Notes under the pieces: model-generated
Seen by the model: the letters and a program-made list of their open reading frames with translations, nothing else
The model's database searches: none
What the model was told of the DNA's origin: nothing
Translations under genes and position numbers: made by a program
Shown here: positions 18,069 to 27,399 of the stretch, in pieces
How the letters are laid out: each line of letters begins with the position of its first letter
Numbering within the stretch: the stretch's first letter is position 1
Assembly: GCF_039621805.1 (NCBI RefSeq)
Contig: NZ_CP155075.1
Span: 310,001 to 374,000 of the forward strand
Direction: 5' to 3'
DNA length: 64,000 nt
Source: Paraburkholderia sp. PREW-6R
GTDB lineage: Bacteria; Pseudomonadota; Gammaproteobacteria; Burkholderiales; Burkholderiaceae

Positions 18069-19193
18069 ATGCCCAACCCGTCTAATCAGGCCGCATGGAT
18101 CAACGGCAAAGGTCAGCCGCTCGTCGTAGCCGCAGCGCCTATTCTTCAGCTTGGCGCCCACGAAATTCTGGTTCGCAATCGCGCGATCGCTGTAAATCCG
18201 TTCGACGGCGTTGTGCAGACGCTCGGGAGCATGGTCACGCCCTGGGTCGCCTATCCGGCCATCCTGGGATCGGACGTCGCCGGCGAGGTCGTCGCGGTCG
18301 GAGCATCGGTGACGTGTTTCAAGCCTGGCGATCGGGTGCTCGGGTTGGCGCTGGGCATCGACAGGCTTGCCAACCGGGCGGCTGAGGGGGCCTTTCAACA
18401 ATACGTGATTCTGCGGCAGGACGCGGCGACCGCATTGCCGGACAGGATAAGCTTCGAGCAGGCTGCTGTACTGCCTCTCGCGGTCGCCACGGCGGCTTGC
18501 GGGCTGTTTCTGGACGACCAGCTTGCCCTGCAGACTCCGTCGATCGGGCAGCCCGTTCCGACCGGGAAGACCGTTCTGATCTGGGGAGGTTCTACCAGCG
18601 TCGGGAGTTGTGCGATTCAACTCGCCGCGGCTGCGGGCTATGAGGTCGTTACGACAGCGTCACCGAAAAATTTTGAGTACGTCAAAGGGCTCGGTGCGAG
18701 CCAGGTTTTCGATTACAACGACGCGCAGGTCGTCCCGGCAATGGTGAAGTATCTGGGCGCGCACGAGATGGTTGGCGCCTTGGCGATCGGCGCTGGATCG
18801 GGAACGTTGTGCATCGATATTCTGAGCCAGTGCAAGGGACGACGGATTGTCGCGATGGCCAGCGCGCCATTGCCGATCGACGACGCGCCCCTTACCCGTC
18901 AGTTCGTCTGGAAGTTGACTCACCTTCCGCGGCTTGCCGCAAGCTTTCTGGGCCTCGCAATTCGCGCCCGTTTCAGAGCTGTCGCTACACGATCGATCTG
19001 GGGCACTGCGCTCATGAGAGGCACGCTGGGTAAAACGATCTTCAACGATTTTTTGGGCCCGGCGTTGGCCAGTGGCCGGATCGTTCCAGCGCCTCAGCCG
19101 CTCGTCGCGGGTCATTCCCTGGAAGCCATACCGCACGCGATGGCGCTTCTTCGACGCGGCGTATCGGCAAGAAAGGTTGTCGTGTTGCTCTGA
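18069..19193 (+). CDS. MDR/zinc-binding-type alcohol dehydrogenase, fungal trans-enoyl-reductase-like
   Basis: A 374-residue medium-chain reductase. It has the GroES-like start (NRAIAVNPFDGVVQTLG, GSDVAGEVVAVG) and a Rossmann domain VLIWGGSTSVGSCAIQLA followed by TTASPKNFEYVKGLGA. That last block is characteristic of the fungal LovC/ToxD-type trans-enoyl reductases and their bacterial relatives. The structural-zinc cysteines are absent, which fits a zinc-independent NADPH reductase. The ATG at 18069 is preferred; an in-frame ATG lies at 18057. The probable regulator is the divergent AraC gene. Confidence 0.85.
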   Translation: MPNPSNQAAWINGKGQPLVVAAAPILQLGAHEILVRNRAIAVNPFDGVVQTLGSMVTPWVAYPAILGSDVAGEVVAVGASVTCFKPGDRVLGLALGIDRLANRAAEGAFQQYVILRQDAATALPDRISFEQAAVLPLAVATAACGLFLDDQLALQTPSIGQPVPTGKTVLIWGGSTSVGSCAIQLAAAAGYEVVTTASPKNFEYVKGLGASQVFDYNDAQVVPAMVKYLGAHEMVGALAIGAGSGTLCIDILSQCKGRRIVAMASAPLPIDDAPLTRQFVWKLTHLPRLAASFLGLAIRARFRAVATRSIWGTALMRGTLGKTIFNDFLGPALASGRIVPAPQPLVAGHSLEAIPHAMALLRRGVSARKVVVLL

Positions 19194-19786
19194 CGTTGGG
19201 GGGCGGGCGAGGCAGCGCTAACCGGCGCGCATGAGGCAGCGACTGGCCGCATCCGCAGAGCACTCGATTCATAGAATCCCTGATGAAGCTTTGCTGCTCG
19301 ATCTGCTTCTAACATCGTTCCGGACGAATCTAGAAGAAAGCACATGCTGGTGAACACGCCTGCGAGCCTTTATCAATTTCCGTGACATGAGTAGCGGACT
19401 TAAGACCTATCATCGTAACGAACAAATTAGCGACGTGGTCTACCGACTCCAGGCGCCCCAATGACAGTCCAGCGGCTTTTCACTTACTGCGGCGGTGCGG
19501 GACGGATATGTCTCTCTTGCATGCGCTGGTTGCTCGAAGCCTCTCTTGCCAAAATTACCTCAGTTTGAACCACGTATTTTTCATTGATGGTGACACCAAA
19601 CTTATCGCGACGCACAAAAAATAAATACTGTGACGAGTAAGTAAGACACCGCTGCCGCAGGTGGCGAAACAACTTGGGCGATCGACGCATTTGGCTTGGG
19701 CGCGCCCGTCCGCCAGCTTGGCCGGTCGGGTCGCAAGCCGACAAGTGCTCAAGCAGCCGAGCGACTCACCCAAATAACCGTGCTCA
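19194..19786 (+). other. 593-base intergenic region without a recognisable gene
   Basis: The stretch separates the MDR gene from the convergent aldehyde dehydrogenase and is visibly less GC-rich than its neighbours, notably at 19370-19650. A leftward 86-codon frame at 19484-19744 contains a protein-like piece (RRDKFGVTINEKYVV), but it has no ribosome site or family match that I recognise. I see no terminator hairpin with a T-run. Confidence 0.5.
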
Positions 19787-21274
19787 CTAAAAGCTCAGAC
19801 AAACCGACTTGGTTTCCGTGTAACCGTCGATGGCTGCGCGCCCATGTTCGCGGCCAATCCCTGACTGCTTCATGCCGCCGAACGGCATCGCCGGGTCGAT
19901 CACGTTGTGAGCATTGATCCACACCGTGCCCGCATCGATCCGGTCCGCGAGGCGCAGCGCGCGCGTGAAATCGTTGGTCCAGACGCTCGCGCCAAGACCG
20001 TAGACGCTGTCGTTGGCCTGACGGATCACGTCGTAGAGATCGTCGTAGGGCATGGCGATGATGACTGGACCAAAGACTTCCTCACGGACCAGCGTCATTG
20101 GTTGGCCCGATGTGTTGGCGAATACTGCCGGCGCAACAAAGTAGCCGCTCGACTCGTCGGGCCGGATCGGTGTGAGCAGTTTAGCGCCTTCGCGCTCGCC
20201 GGATTCAATGAGCCGCATCACACGCTCCTTGTGTCGCGCGGACACGAGCGGACCGATCTGCGCATCGGGGTCGAAGCCGGAGCCGAGCGTGGCTTTGCCC
20301 GCCACGTCCGCGACGCCCGCGACCACTTCGTCAAAGCGCTTCTTTGGCACGTAGAGACGCGAACCGGCAGTGCATACCTGGCCGCTATTGAGCAGAAAGC
20401 CCTGCGTCGCGCCCATTACGGCACGCTCGGTGTCGCAGTCGTCGAGCACGATCACCGGACTCTTGCCGCCGAGTTCAAGCGCCGCGCGCCGCACGTCAAC
20501 CGCGCATCGCTGGGCGATGGCCTTGCCAGTAACGGTCGAGCCAGTAAAAGTGATCTTGTCTACGCCCGCATGCGCGACCAGCGCGGCCCCGGTCGCGCCG
20601 TTGCCCGTCACGACATTGAACACGCCGGCGGGAATGCCCGCTTCGAGCGCCAGTTCGGCGAGCCGTATTGCGGTGAGCGGCGTTTCCTCGGCGGGCTTGA
20701 GCACCACTGTGCAGCCCGTCGCCAGCGCGGGGGCGATCTTCCAGACCGCCATCATCATCGGGAAATTCCACGGCACGATCGCGCCGACCACGCCGACCGG
20801 TACCCGCTGTACCATCGCGCGGTAGCGCGTGCCCGGCGGCAGCGGGAACGATAGATCGACGGTATGGCCTTCGATCTTCGTCGCCCAGCCGGCCATGTAG
20901 CGCAGCCACTGTACGCTGCCCGCAACCTCCGCGCCAAGCGCGAGCGGCAGCGGCTTGCCTTGGTTCAGCGTTTCGAGGTGCGCGAGCCGTTCGGCATCGG
21001 CTTCGACCAGATCGGCGAATTTCAGCAGCAGCCGCTCGCGCACGGCGGGCAGCATGTCGCGCCACGCGCGTTCGTCGAATGCGCGACGCGCGGCTTTCAC
21101 GGCGCGGTCGATGTCTTCTTCACCGGCGAGCGGCACCTGCGCGATCACTTCGCCACGCGCCGGATCATGGACCGCCGAGGTCTGTCCCGACGCCGCAGCC
21201 TGCCACTTTCCGTCGATTAGCATCTGCTGCCGGATCTGTCCTTTCGCGATCTCGATATGCTCTGCAAATTTCAT
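19787..21274 (-). CDS. NAD(P)-dependent aldehyde dehydrogenase
   Basis: A 495-residue ALDH superfamily enzyme. The cofactor segment is VPWNFPMMM then KPAEETPLTA. The general base Glu267 lies in LELGGKSP and the nucleophile Cys301 in NSGQVCTAGSR, both intact. It oxidises an aldehyde to the acid, or to an acyl-CoA in some branches. It is the last gene of a leftward operon that includes a Liv-type ABC transporter, 50 bases after the LivF-like gene. The substrate may derive from the compound the transporter imports. Confidence 0.93.
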   Translation of the reverse strand: MKFAEHIEIAKGQIRQQMLIDGKWQAAASGQTSAVHDPARGEVIAQVPLAGEEDIDRAVKAARRAFDERAWRDMLPAVRERLLLKFADLVEADAERLAHLETLNQGKPLPLALGAEVAGSVQWLRYMAGWATKIEGHTVDLSFPLPPGTRYRAMVQRVPVGVVGAIVPWNFPMMMAVWKIAPALATGCTVVLKPAEETPLTAIRLAELALEAGIPAGVFNVVTGNGATGAALVAHAGVDKITFTGSTVTGKAIAQRCAVDVRRAALELGGKSPVIVLDDCDTERAVMGATQGFLLNSGQVCTAGSRLYVPKKRFDEVVAGVADVAGKATLGSGFDPDAQIGPLVSARHKERVMRLIESGEREGAKLLTPIRPDESSGYFVAPAVFANTSGQPMTLVREEVFGPVIIAMPYDDLYDVIRQANDSVYGLGASVWTNDFTRALRLADRIDAGTVWINAHNVIDPAMPFGGMKQSGIGREHGRAAIDGYTETKSVCLSF

Positions 21275-21324
21275 ACGGTTTTCTCCTGTTGTCGTTGGCG
21301 TTCGCCGCGTCGCGCGCGTCGGGG

Positions 21325-22032
21325 CTAGACGCCGAGATAGGCTTCGCGCACGGCGGGATCAGACATCAGCGCCTTTCCCGTGCCGCTGCCGACGATACTG
21401 CCTGTTTCGAGCACGTAGCCGCGATCGGCGATTGCGAGCGCGGCAACGGCGTTTTGTTCGACCAGCAAGATCGTCATTCCCTGCGCTTTGAGCCTGACCA
21501 GCACGTCGAGAATCTGATCGACGATCAGCGGTGCGAGACCCAGCGAAGGTTCGTCGAGCAACAACATGTGCGGTTTTGAAAGCAATGCGCGGCCGATCGC
21601 GAGCATCTGCTGCTGGCCGCCGGACAGCGCCGACGCTACACGCTTGCGCATCTGCGCGAGCACGGGAAACAGGGCGTAGATTTCGTCCAGATCGCGCTCG
21701 ATGGCGGCTCGGCTATCGCGGCGCCGGTATGCGCCCAGTCGCAGATTGTTTTCCACCGTCAGCGGCTTGAACACCTGGCGGCCTTCCGGCGACTGCGCGA
21801 TGCCAAGACCCACGCGCAGATGCGCCTTCACTTCGGAGATCGGCTGATCGTTCAAGAAAATCTGCCCGCCGCTTGACGGATGCACGCCGGACACGGTATG
21901 CAACAGCGTTGTCTTGCCCGCGCCGTTCGCGCCGATCAGTGCGACGATCTCACCGCGCGCGATGGTCATATCGACCTGTTTTAGCACGGTGACACGACCG
22001 TGCCGGCTGCTGAGTTTTTCAAGCCTGAGCAT
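21325..22032 (-). CDS. Branched-chain amino acid-type ABC transporter ATPase (LivF-like)
   Basis: A 235-residue ATPase with Walker A GANGAGKTT, signature LSGGQQQML and Walker B LLLDEPSLGLAP, all typical of LivF. The ATG at 22032 has AAGGA 8 bases before it. It overlaps the end of the LivG-like gene by 14 bases, so the longer start at 22050 is unlikely. It couples ATP hydrolysis to import through the two permeases encoded upstream. The family transports branched amino acids, amides, urea and aromatic or dicarboxylic acids. Confidence 0.93.
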   Translation of the reverse strand: MLRLEKLSSRHGRVTVLKQVDMTIARGEIVALIGANGAGKTTLLHTVSGVHPSSGGQIFLNDQPISEVKAHLRVGLGIAQSPEGRQVFKPLTVENNLRLGAYRRRDSRAAIERDLDEIYALFPVLAQMRKRVASALSGGQQQMLAIGRALLSKPHMLLLDEPSLGLAPLIVDQILDVLVRLKAQGMTILLVEQNAVAALAIADRGYVLETGSIVGSGTGKALMSDPAVREAYLGV

Positions 22033-22807
22033 GATCAATGTCCTTTGCATGAGTGCCGAGGTACGCCTCGATCACGCGCGGATCGGCGCGAACTTCGGCT
22101 GGCGTTCCATGCAGCAGCGTGCGGCCCTGATTGAGTACCAGCACGCTGTCCGACATGCGCATCACCATCTTCATGTCGTGCTCGATCACGACGATGGTCA
22201 CGCCGAGCGCGGCGATCTGCCGGACGATTTGCTCGATTTCCGCGGTTTCGACGCCATTGCAGCCCGCTGCGGGTTCGTCGAGCAGCATGACCGACGGCTC
22301 GGTAGCAAGCGCCCGCGCGATTTCAAGGCGCTTCAGCGAACCATACGACAGCGAGCCCGCGATGCTGTCGGCATGCCGAGCGAGGCCGACCTGATCGAGC
22401 ATGCGCAGCGACGCGTCGCGGCTATGGCGGTTCTGGCCATGCACCGACGGCAAACCGAGCAGATCGGCGAGCCAGTGGCTGCGCTCCCAACGCTGGCGGC
22501 CGATCATCACGTTCTCGACCGCCGTTTGTCCCATGAACACCTGCAGGTTCTGGAATGTGCGCGACATACCCATGCGCGCGAGTTCGAACGGCGCTTTGCC
22601 CGTAATCAGGACGTCATCCAGAAACACCTGGCCCTGGCCGGGTTTGTACATCCCCGAAATCATGTTGAACAGGGTGGTCTTTCCCGCGCCGTTCGGTCCA
22701 ATGATCGAAGTGATCTGGCCGCGTTCAACGCTGAACGACACATTGTCCACCGCGCGGATGCCGCCGAAGCTGATCGACAGATCTCTCACTCTCAGTAGCG
22801 CGCTCAT
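22019..22807 (-). CDS. Branched-chain amino acid-type ABC transporter ATPase (LivG-like)
   Basis: A 262-residue ATPase with Walker A GPNGAGKTTLFNMISG, a signature region SYGSLKRLEIARAL (the canonical LSxGQ is SYGSL) and Walker B VMLLDEPAAGCN. That pattern is normal for LivG. The start overlaps the LivM stop by four bases (ATGA). It forms the second nucleotide-binding subunit with the LivF-like protein. Confidence 0.93.
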   Translation of the reverse strand: MSALLRVRDLSISFGGIRAVDNVSFSVERGQITSIIGPNGAGKTTLFNMISGMYKPGQGQVFLDDVLITGKAPFELARMGMSRTFQNLQVFMGQTAVENVMIGRQRWERSHWLADLLGLPSVHGQNRHSRDASLRMLDQVGLARHADSIAGSLSYGSLKRLEIARALATEPSVMLLDEPAAGCNGVETAEIEQIVRQIAALGVTIVVIEHDMKMVMRMSDSVLVLNQGRTLLHGTPAEVRADPRVIEAYLGTHAKDIDHAQA

Positions 22808-23841
22808 TGCTGGTCTCCCGGAGTCGATGCGCGGTCCGATGGCTCGCCGTTCAGCGCGACGCGCGCGGGCGACCGATGCAACAGATGGGCGCCGATCCAG
22901 TCGGTCAGCGTCGGCACGATGCCGCGTCGCAAGCCGATCATCGCCAGCATGATGATCAGGCCGAGCACGATGTCCTGGTAGTCCGGAAACGATGCGAGCA
23001 GTTGCGGCAGCACGGTCAGGATCGCCGAACCGACGACCGCGCCGAGCGGTGTGGCAATACCGCCGATCACAGCCATCGCGAGAAACTGCACCGAGGTCAT
23101 GAAGTTCGCGAGATCCGGCGTGATGAACCCGTTCATCAACGCGAGCGCGCTGCCTGCCAGCGACGCGTAGACAGCCGCAGTGACGAACACCTGACTCTTG
23201 CGGAGCGCGACGTCGACGCCCATGCTAGCGGCGGCGACTTCGCTTTCAAGAATGCCGCGCAGCGCGCGCCCGCTCGAACTGTCGCGCAACTGGATCGACA
23301 GCGCGATGCCCGCGAGCAGCAGGATCGCGGCGATCACGTACCATGCGGCCGGGCTAACGATTCGCGCACCACCTATCACGAGACGATGGACGTTGATGCC
23401 GTCCGGTCCGCCGGTCCAATCGATATTGGCCGCGATCACCAGTTCGACAAGCAGCGAGAAGCCGAGCGTCGCGATCGCCAGATAATGACCTTTCAGACGC
23501 AGGATCGGTTTGCCGATCAACCAGGCGAGCAGGGCGCTGGCGAGCGCGCCGATCAGGATTGCAGCCAGGACCGGTACGCCAAAACGGCCAGGTAATATCG
23601 CCATCGCGTAGGCGCCGATGCTGAAGAAGCCCGCGTGGCCGAGGCTGATCTGGCCTGCCATACCCATCAGCAGATGCAGGCCGATGGCGGCGAAGGCCAT
23701 GATCCAGACAAGCGCCAGCACGCGCAGGATAAAGCCGGAACTCGCCGCCGTGTAGCAGACGACCATCAGCAGCGCGAGTCCGGCGACGCCTAACCAGCGT
23801 GAGCGTACCGGCCGGGGAGATGCCTTGATACGAGACGTCAT
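22804..23841 (-). CDS. Branched-chain amino acid-type ABC transporter permease (LivM-like)
   Basis: A 345-residue membrane protein with eight or more hydrophobic segments and the LivM core GHAGFFSIGAYAMAIL. It also has the cytoplasmic coupling region ALRGILESEVAAASMGVD. The ATG at 23841 overlaps the LivH-like stop by four bases. The same open frame continues upstream to 24288, but that part is a shadow of the livH-like gene. It should pair with the LivH-like subunit to form the translocation pore. Confidence 0.92.
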   Translation of the reverse strand: MTSRIKASPRPVRSRWLGVAGLALLMVVCYTAASSGFILRVLALVWIMAFAAIGLHLLMGMAGQISLGHAGFFSIGAYAMAILPGRFGVPVLAAILIGALASALLAWLIGKPILRLKGHYLAIATLGFSLLVELVIAANIDWTGGPDGINVHRLVIGGARIVSPAAWYVIAAILLLAGIALSIQLRDSSSGRALRGILESEVAAASMGVDVALRKSQVFVTAAVYASLAGSALALMNGFITPDLANFMTSVQFLAMAVIGGIATPLGAVVGSAILTVLPQLLASFPDYQDIVLGLIIMLAMIGLRRGIVPTLTDWIGAHLLHRSPARVALNGEPSDRASTPGDQQ

Positions 23842-24707
23842 ACGCGATCCGTCACTTTGCCGCCCAACAGGCCGTTGGGCATGGTCAGCAGAATCAGGAT
23901 CAATGCGATGAACGCGATCCCGTCTTTGTACACTGAGGTCAGATAGCCCGCCGCGAACGATTCGAGCAGACCAAGTGCGAGGCCGCCCAGCACCGCCCCC
24001 GCAGGATTGCCGAGCCCACCGAAGATTGCCGCGGTAAAGCCCTTCAGCGCGAGTAGTGCGCCGATGTCGTAGCGCGTCAGCGAAATCGGGGTGACGAGCA
24101 CGCCTGACATTGCCCCGAGCGCCGCCGATAAACCGAATGCGAGCATCAGGATCAGCGAAATATTGATGCCGACCATCCGCGCGGCGAGCCGATTGGCGGC
24201 GCTCGCCCGCAACGCGACGCCGATCGTCATACGTTCGAGGAAGAACCACAGCGTGGCGAACATCACCAGCGCGCCGGCCAGCACCCACAGCGCCTGCGGC
24301 AGCACCGCCGCGCCCAGCCAGTGCAACGGTTCGCTGCCGGAAAAGCCGCTGAGGCTATGGAACTGCTTGCCGAACAGCACGCTCGCGACGCCGCGCAGAA
24401 AGATCGACGCGCCGAGCGTGATGATGATGAGCGTCGCAGGCGACGCGTTGCCGGCTGCCTCGATCATCTTCTGCAAGGCGATACCGACCAGCACGGTCAC
24501 GACGACCGCGAGGAAAGCCGCGAGCGGCAACGCGATGCCGCTATGTGCGAAGAACACCGTGCACATACCGCCAAGCATTACAAATTCGCCTTGCGCGAAG
24601 TTCACGACGTCGCTGGCCGCGTAGATCAGCGTGAAGCCGATTGCGACCACGGCATACACGGCTCCGACGGTCAGACCGGAAAACAGGTATTGCAGGAAAG
24701 CGGACAT
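23838..24707 (-). CDS. Branched-chain amino acid-type ABC transporter permease (LivH-like)
   Basis: A 289-residue membrane protein. It begins with LFSGLTVGAVYAVVAIGFTLIYAASDVVNFAQGEFVMLG, quoted here only as the family's recognisable start region, and ends with a hydrophobic helix and NGLLGGK. The ATG at 24707 has GGAACGAG upstream; an earlier ATG at 24764 adds a leader that does not look like a helix. The gap to the binding-protein gene is 58 bases. Confidence 0.92.
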   Translation of the reverse strand: MSAFLQYLFSGLTVGAVYAVVAIGFTLIYAASDVVNFAQGEFVMLGGMCTVFFAHSGIALPLAAFLAVVVTVLVGIALQKMIEAAGNASPATLIIITLGASIFLRGVASVLFGKQFHSLSGFSGSEPLHWLGAAVLPQALWVLAGALVMFATLWFFLERMTIGVALRASAANRLAARMVGINISLILMLAFGLSAALGAMSGVLVTPISLTRYDIGALLALKGFTAAIFGGLGNPAGAVLGGLALGLLESFAAGYLTSVYKDGIAFIALILILLTMPNGLLGGKVTDRV

Positions 24708-24765
24708 ACTCGTTCCAGATCGGTGCGGTGGTCGGAAGGCGCGACGATGCGATGCCGCGTTCACG

Positions 24766-25935
24766 TCAGTTCACGAGACTCCAGTCGTTATTGCGGATTT
24801 CCACGAGACGGAATGCGTCGACGGTGAGTCCCAGATGATCGGTCGGCGACATGTTGACCACTCCCGCCGTGCCGATGAAACCACGCGTCTTTTCCAGCGC
24901 GTCGCGAACCTTCGCCGGGTCCGCATCGCCCGCGCGCCTGATCGCGTCGACCACCATCATCAGGCCGTCGTAGGCCCCGCCGCCGAAGGTTGAGACCGGC
25001 TGGCCAGTGGCCTTCTCGAAGGTGCTGTTGTAGGCCAGCACGACTGGCCTCTGCGGATCGTTGACGGGCAGCTTGTCGGCCACGAGCATCGCCGCCACCG
25101 GCAAACGCACGCCGTTCGAAGCGGGACCGGACAACTCGATATAGCTCTTGGACGCGACGCCGTTGTTCTGATACATGGGAATAGACTGCATGCCCAGTTG
25201 GCCGTAGTTGCGCGTCAGCACGGCCGGTCCCTGACCGGATGCGCCGGTATTGAAGATCGCCTGCACGCCCGGCGTGTTTCTGATCTTCGTGAGCTGCGGA
25301 GTCATGTCGGTGTCCTGTGCGCCGTAGGTTTCGTCGATCAGGATCTGCACGCCGTATTTCGGCGCGACCTTCAGGCATTGCTCCCGCATCGACATGCCGA
25401 AGCCGTCCGTACCGGCGATTAGCGCGATCTTCGAGAATTTGCGCGCTTTCATGTCGGCGAACACTTTCTCGCAGCCCATCAGATCGGTGTGCGGACTTTT
25501 GAACACGTATTTACGTACCGGCGAAATGATGTTCACGCTGCCTGCCAGCGACATGAACGGCAGTTGCGCGTCTTCGAGTACGGGGATCATTGCCATTGTC
25601 GTGCCGGTGGTCGAGCCGCCGATCACCGCCACCACGTTGTCGCTTTCGGTGAGGCGGGTGGCGAAGGTGCGCGCCTTGTTGGCGTCGCTGCCGTCGTCGT
25701 ATTCGACCAGCTTGAGCGGCCGGCCGAGTACGCCGCCTTTGGCGTTCAGCTGGTCGACGTACAGTTTCAGCGTCTTCGACTCCGGATCGCCGATATACGA
25801 TGCGGGGCCCGTGGTTGAAAGCACCACGCCGATCCGGATCGGATCGGCTGCCTGCGCAGCGGGAACGACAAACGACAGGCCGAGCGCGGTGGCCGCGCTG
25901 ACGAGCAGGGTGGCGATGCTGAACATCGGTTTCAT
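24766..25935 (-). CDS. ABC transporter periplasmic substrate-binding protein (LivK-like)
   Basis: A 389-residue type I periplasmic binding protein with a signal peptide (MKPMFSIATLLVSAATALG, probable cleavage after PAAQA). The mature N-terminus DPIRIGVVLSTTGPASYIG is typical of Liv/aromatic-acid binding proteins. It recognises the solute for the downstream permeases and ATPases. The neighbours (EthD, carboxymuconolactone decarboxylase-like, HIBADH, ALDH) argue for an aromatic or branched organic acid over an amino acid. Confidence 0.93.
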   Translation of the reverse strand: MKPMFSIATLLVSAATALGLSFVVPAAQAADPIRIGVVLSTTGPASYIGDPESKTLKLYVDQLNAKGGVLGRPLKLVEYDDGSDANKARTFATRLTESDNVVAVIGGSTTGTTMAMIPVLEDAQLPFMSLAGSVNIISPVRKYVFKSPHTDLMGCEKVFADMKARKFSKIALIAGTDGFGMSMREQCLKVAPKYGVQILIDETYGAQDTDMTPQLTKIRNTPGVQAIFNTGASGQGPAVLTRNYGQLGMQSIPMYQNNGVASKSYIELSGPASNGVRLPVAAMLVADKLPVNDPQRPVVLAYNSTFEKATGQPVSTFGGGAYDGLMMVVDAIRRAGDADPAKVRDALEKTRGFIGTAGVVNMSPTDHLGLTVDAFRLVEIRNNDWSLVN

Positions 25936-26011
25936 CCTGGTCTCCGATATATGTAGTTATCCGAAACAAAAAACTGATTTCGTGGTCAGAAATTGACCTG
26001 ATGGCCTTGGG

Positions 26012-26917
26012 TCAGCGTTCCGCTGTCTCCTTCCAGGCGACGATTGCTTCGCTGTTGTCGCGCTGCCCGCCGAGCGTGTCGCGCGCCAGCGCCCAGCGCT
26101 CGGTGACGAGCTGCAATACAGGTAACGGCAGGCCGACCGCCTCGCTCAGATCGGCGGCGATCTTCACGTCCTTCGCCAGCAGCCCGACCGCAAAGCCGGT
26201 CGCGTATTTCTCGCCGATCACGTGGTCTTTCATCACGATATCGGTGAAAAAATTGCGGGCTGTCGACACGTTCATGATGTCCACCATCGTCGTCAGATCG
26301 AGGCCGAACTTCTCGCCGATCAACATGGCTTCCGCGGTCGCGGTGTAGCAAGTGGCCGCGACATAATTATTCAACGCTTTCATCGCATGACCGCAACCGA
26401 GGCCGCCGGTAATGAACAGACGGTCGCCCATGGCCTGAAGCAGCGGCGTGACCAGTTCGAGCGCGGGCGCATCGTCGGCGCCAATCATGATCGACAGCGT
26501 ACCGGCCAGCGCGCGCGGCACGCCGCCCGAGACCGGCGCGTCGATTAAAATGACCTCGTGCTTCGCAAGCTTCGCCGCGAGATCACGCGTGCCGGTCGGT
26601 TCGGACGAACTCATGTCGACGATGATCGCGCCCTTGGTTAGACGAGCAGCGAGACTGTCGTCGCCGCCTTGCGTCAGCGCATCGCTCACAATCTTGCCGG
26701 TGGGCAGCATCGTGACGATTACATCGCAACTCGCGAGCCCGTGAATGGCGCTGACGCTGTTGACGTTGCTCCGGCCGTCGCCCGTCTGATCGCTCACAAA
26801 CTGCTCGGAGCGTTGCGGATCTGTATCGAAAACGGTCAGCGGGTAACCTGCCTTCGCGACGTTTGCCGCCATCGGCCATCCCATGTTGCCAATGCCGATA
26901 AAGCCCACTTTCTGCAT
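26012..26917 (-). CDS. 3-hydroxyisobutyrate dehydrogenase family NAD(P)-dependent oxidoreductase
   Basis: A 301-residue beta-hydroxyacid dehydrogenase. The Rossmann motif is GFIGIGNMGWPMAANVAKAG and the substrate loop is DAPVSGGVPRA. The catalytic Lys is in GCGHAMKALNNY near residue 170. The ATG at 26917 follows CCGGAGACAGAC, a clear ribosome site; the frame extends to 26956 without one. It may oxidise a hydroxy acid to the semialdehyde that the ALDH of the same operon then oxidises, as in valine catabolism. That link is inference. Confidence 0.9.
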   Translation of the reverse strand: MQKVGFIGIGNMGWPMAANVAKAGYPLTVFDTDPQRSEQFVSDQTGDGRSNVNSVSAIHGLASCDVIVTMLPTGKIVSDALTQGGDDSLAARLTKGAIIVDMSSSEPTGTRDLAAKLAKHEVILIDAPVSGGVPRALAGTLSIMIGADDAPALELVTPLLQAMGDRLFITGGLGCGHAMKALNNYVAATCYTATAEAMLIGEKFGLDLTTMVDIMNVSTARNFFTDIVMKDHVIGEKYATGFAVGLLAKDVKIAADLSEAVGLPLPVLQLVTERWALARDTLGGQRDNSEAIVAWKETAER

Positions 26918-26971
26918 GTCTGTCTCCGGATTGCGACGATATTGCTTGTCGGTCATAGCTGGCGTGGCGGC

Positions 26972-27358
26972 TCAATCGAGGCCCATGTCCTTGAGCACTT
27001 CAGCGGCCTGCGTGAAGCTGTCCACCGCCGCGGGCACGCCCGCATATACGAGGGTATGCATCAGCACCTCGCGAATCTCTTCCTTGCTGACGCCATTCGC
27101 GATCGCGCCGCGCACGTGGATCTTCATCTGCGCCGGACGGCTCAGCGTAGCGACGATCGCGAGCGTCAGCATGCTTCGCGTCTTGTGGTCCAGATGCGGT
27201 CGATGCCAGACCTCGCCGAAACAAAAACGCGTGACGAGTTCCTGCAACGGCGCGGTCAGTTCCGTCGCCGATTCGATCGCCTGGTCGGCGCCCGCGGGGC
27301 CGAACATATCGCGACGCAGCGCGAGGCCTTGCTTGAAGAATTCGTTCTGATCGGACAC
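26972..27358 (-). CDS. Carboxymuconolactone decarboxylase family protein
   Basis: A 128-residue all-helical protein close in length to PcaC. The core includes WHRPHLDHKTRSMLTLA and HVRGAIANGVSKEEIREVLMH, matching 4-carboxymuconolactone decarboxylases of the protocatechuate branch. There is no CxxC pair, so it is not an AhpD-type peroxidase. No other beta-ketoadipate genes accompany it, so it may act on a different lactone or acid. It is the second gene of the leftward operon, 41 bases after the EthD gene. Confidence 0.87.
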   Translation of the reverse strand: MSDQNEFFKQGLALRRDMFGPAGADQAIESATELTAPLQELVTRFCFGEVWHRPHLDHKTRSMLTLAIVATLSRPAQMKIHVRGAIANGVSKEEIREVLMHTLVYAGVPAAVDSFTQAAEVLKDMGLD

Positions 27359-27399
27359 TTGTGAATCTCCACTCGATTGAGTAACAGTGTTTGCGGGAG

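Noticed and set aside
19484..19744. Leftward 86-codon frame with a protein-like segment (FGVTINEKYVV)
   Set aside because: No ribosome site, no recognised family, and an overlapping frame of similar length; described only as part of the intergenic region.
22804..24288. 494-residue version of the LivM-like permease
   Set aside because: The first 149 residues are the antisense-like shadow of the LivH-like gene; the ATG at 23841 overlaps that gene's stop and gives the normal length.
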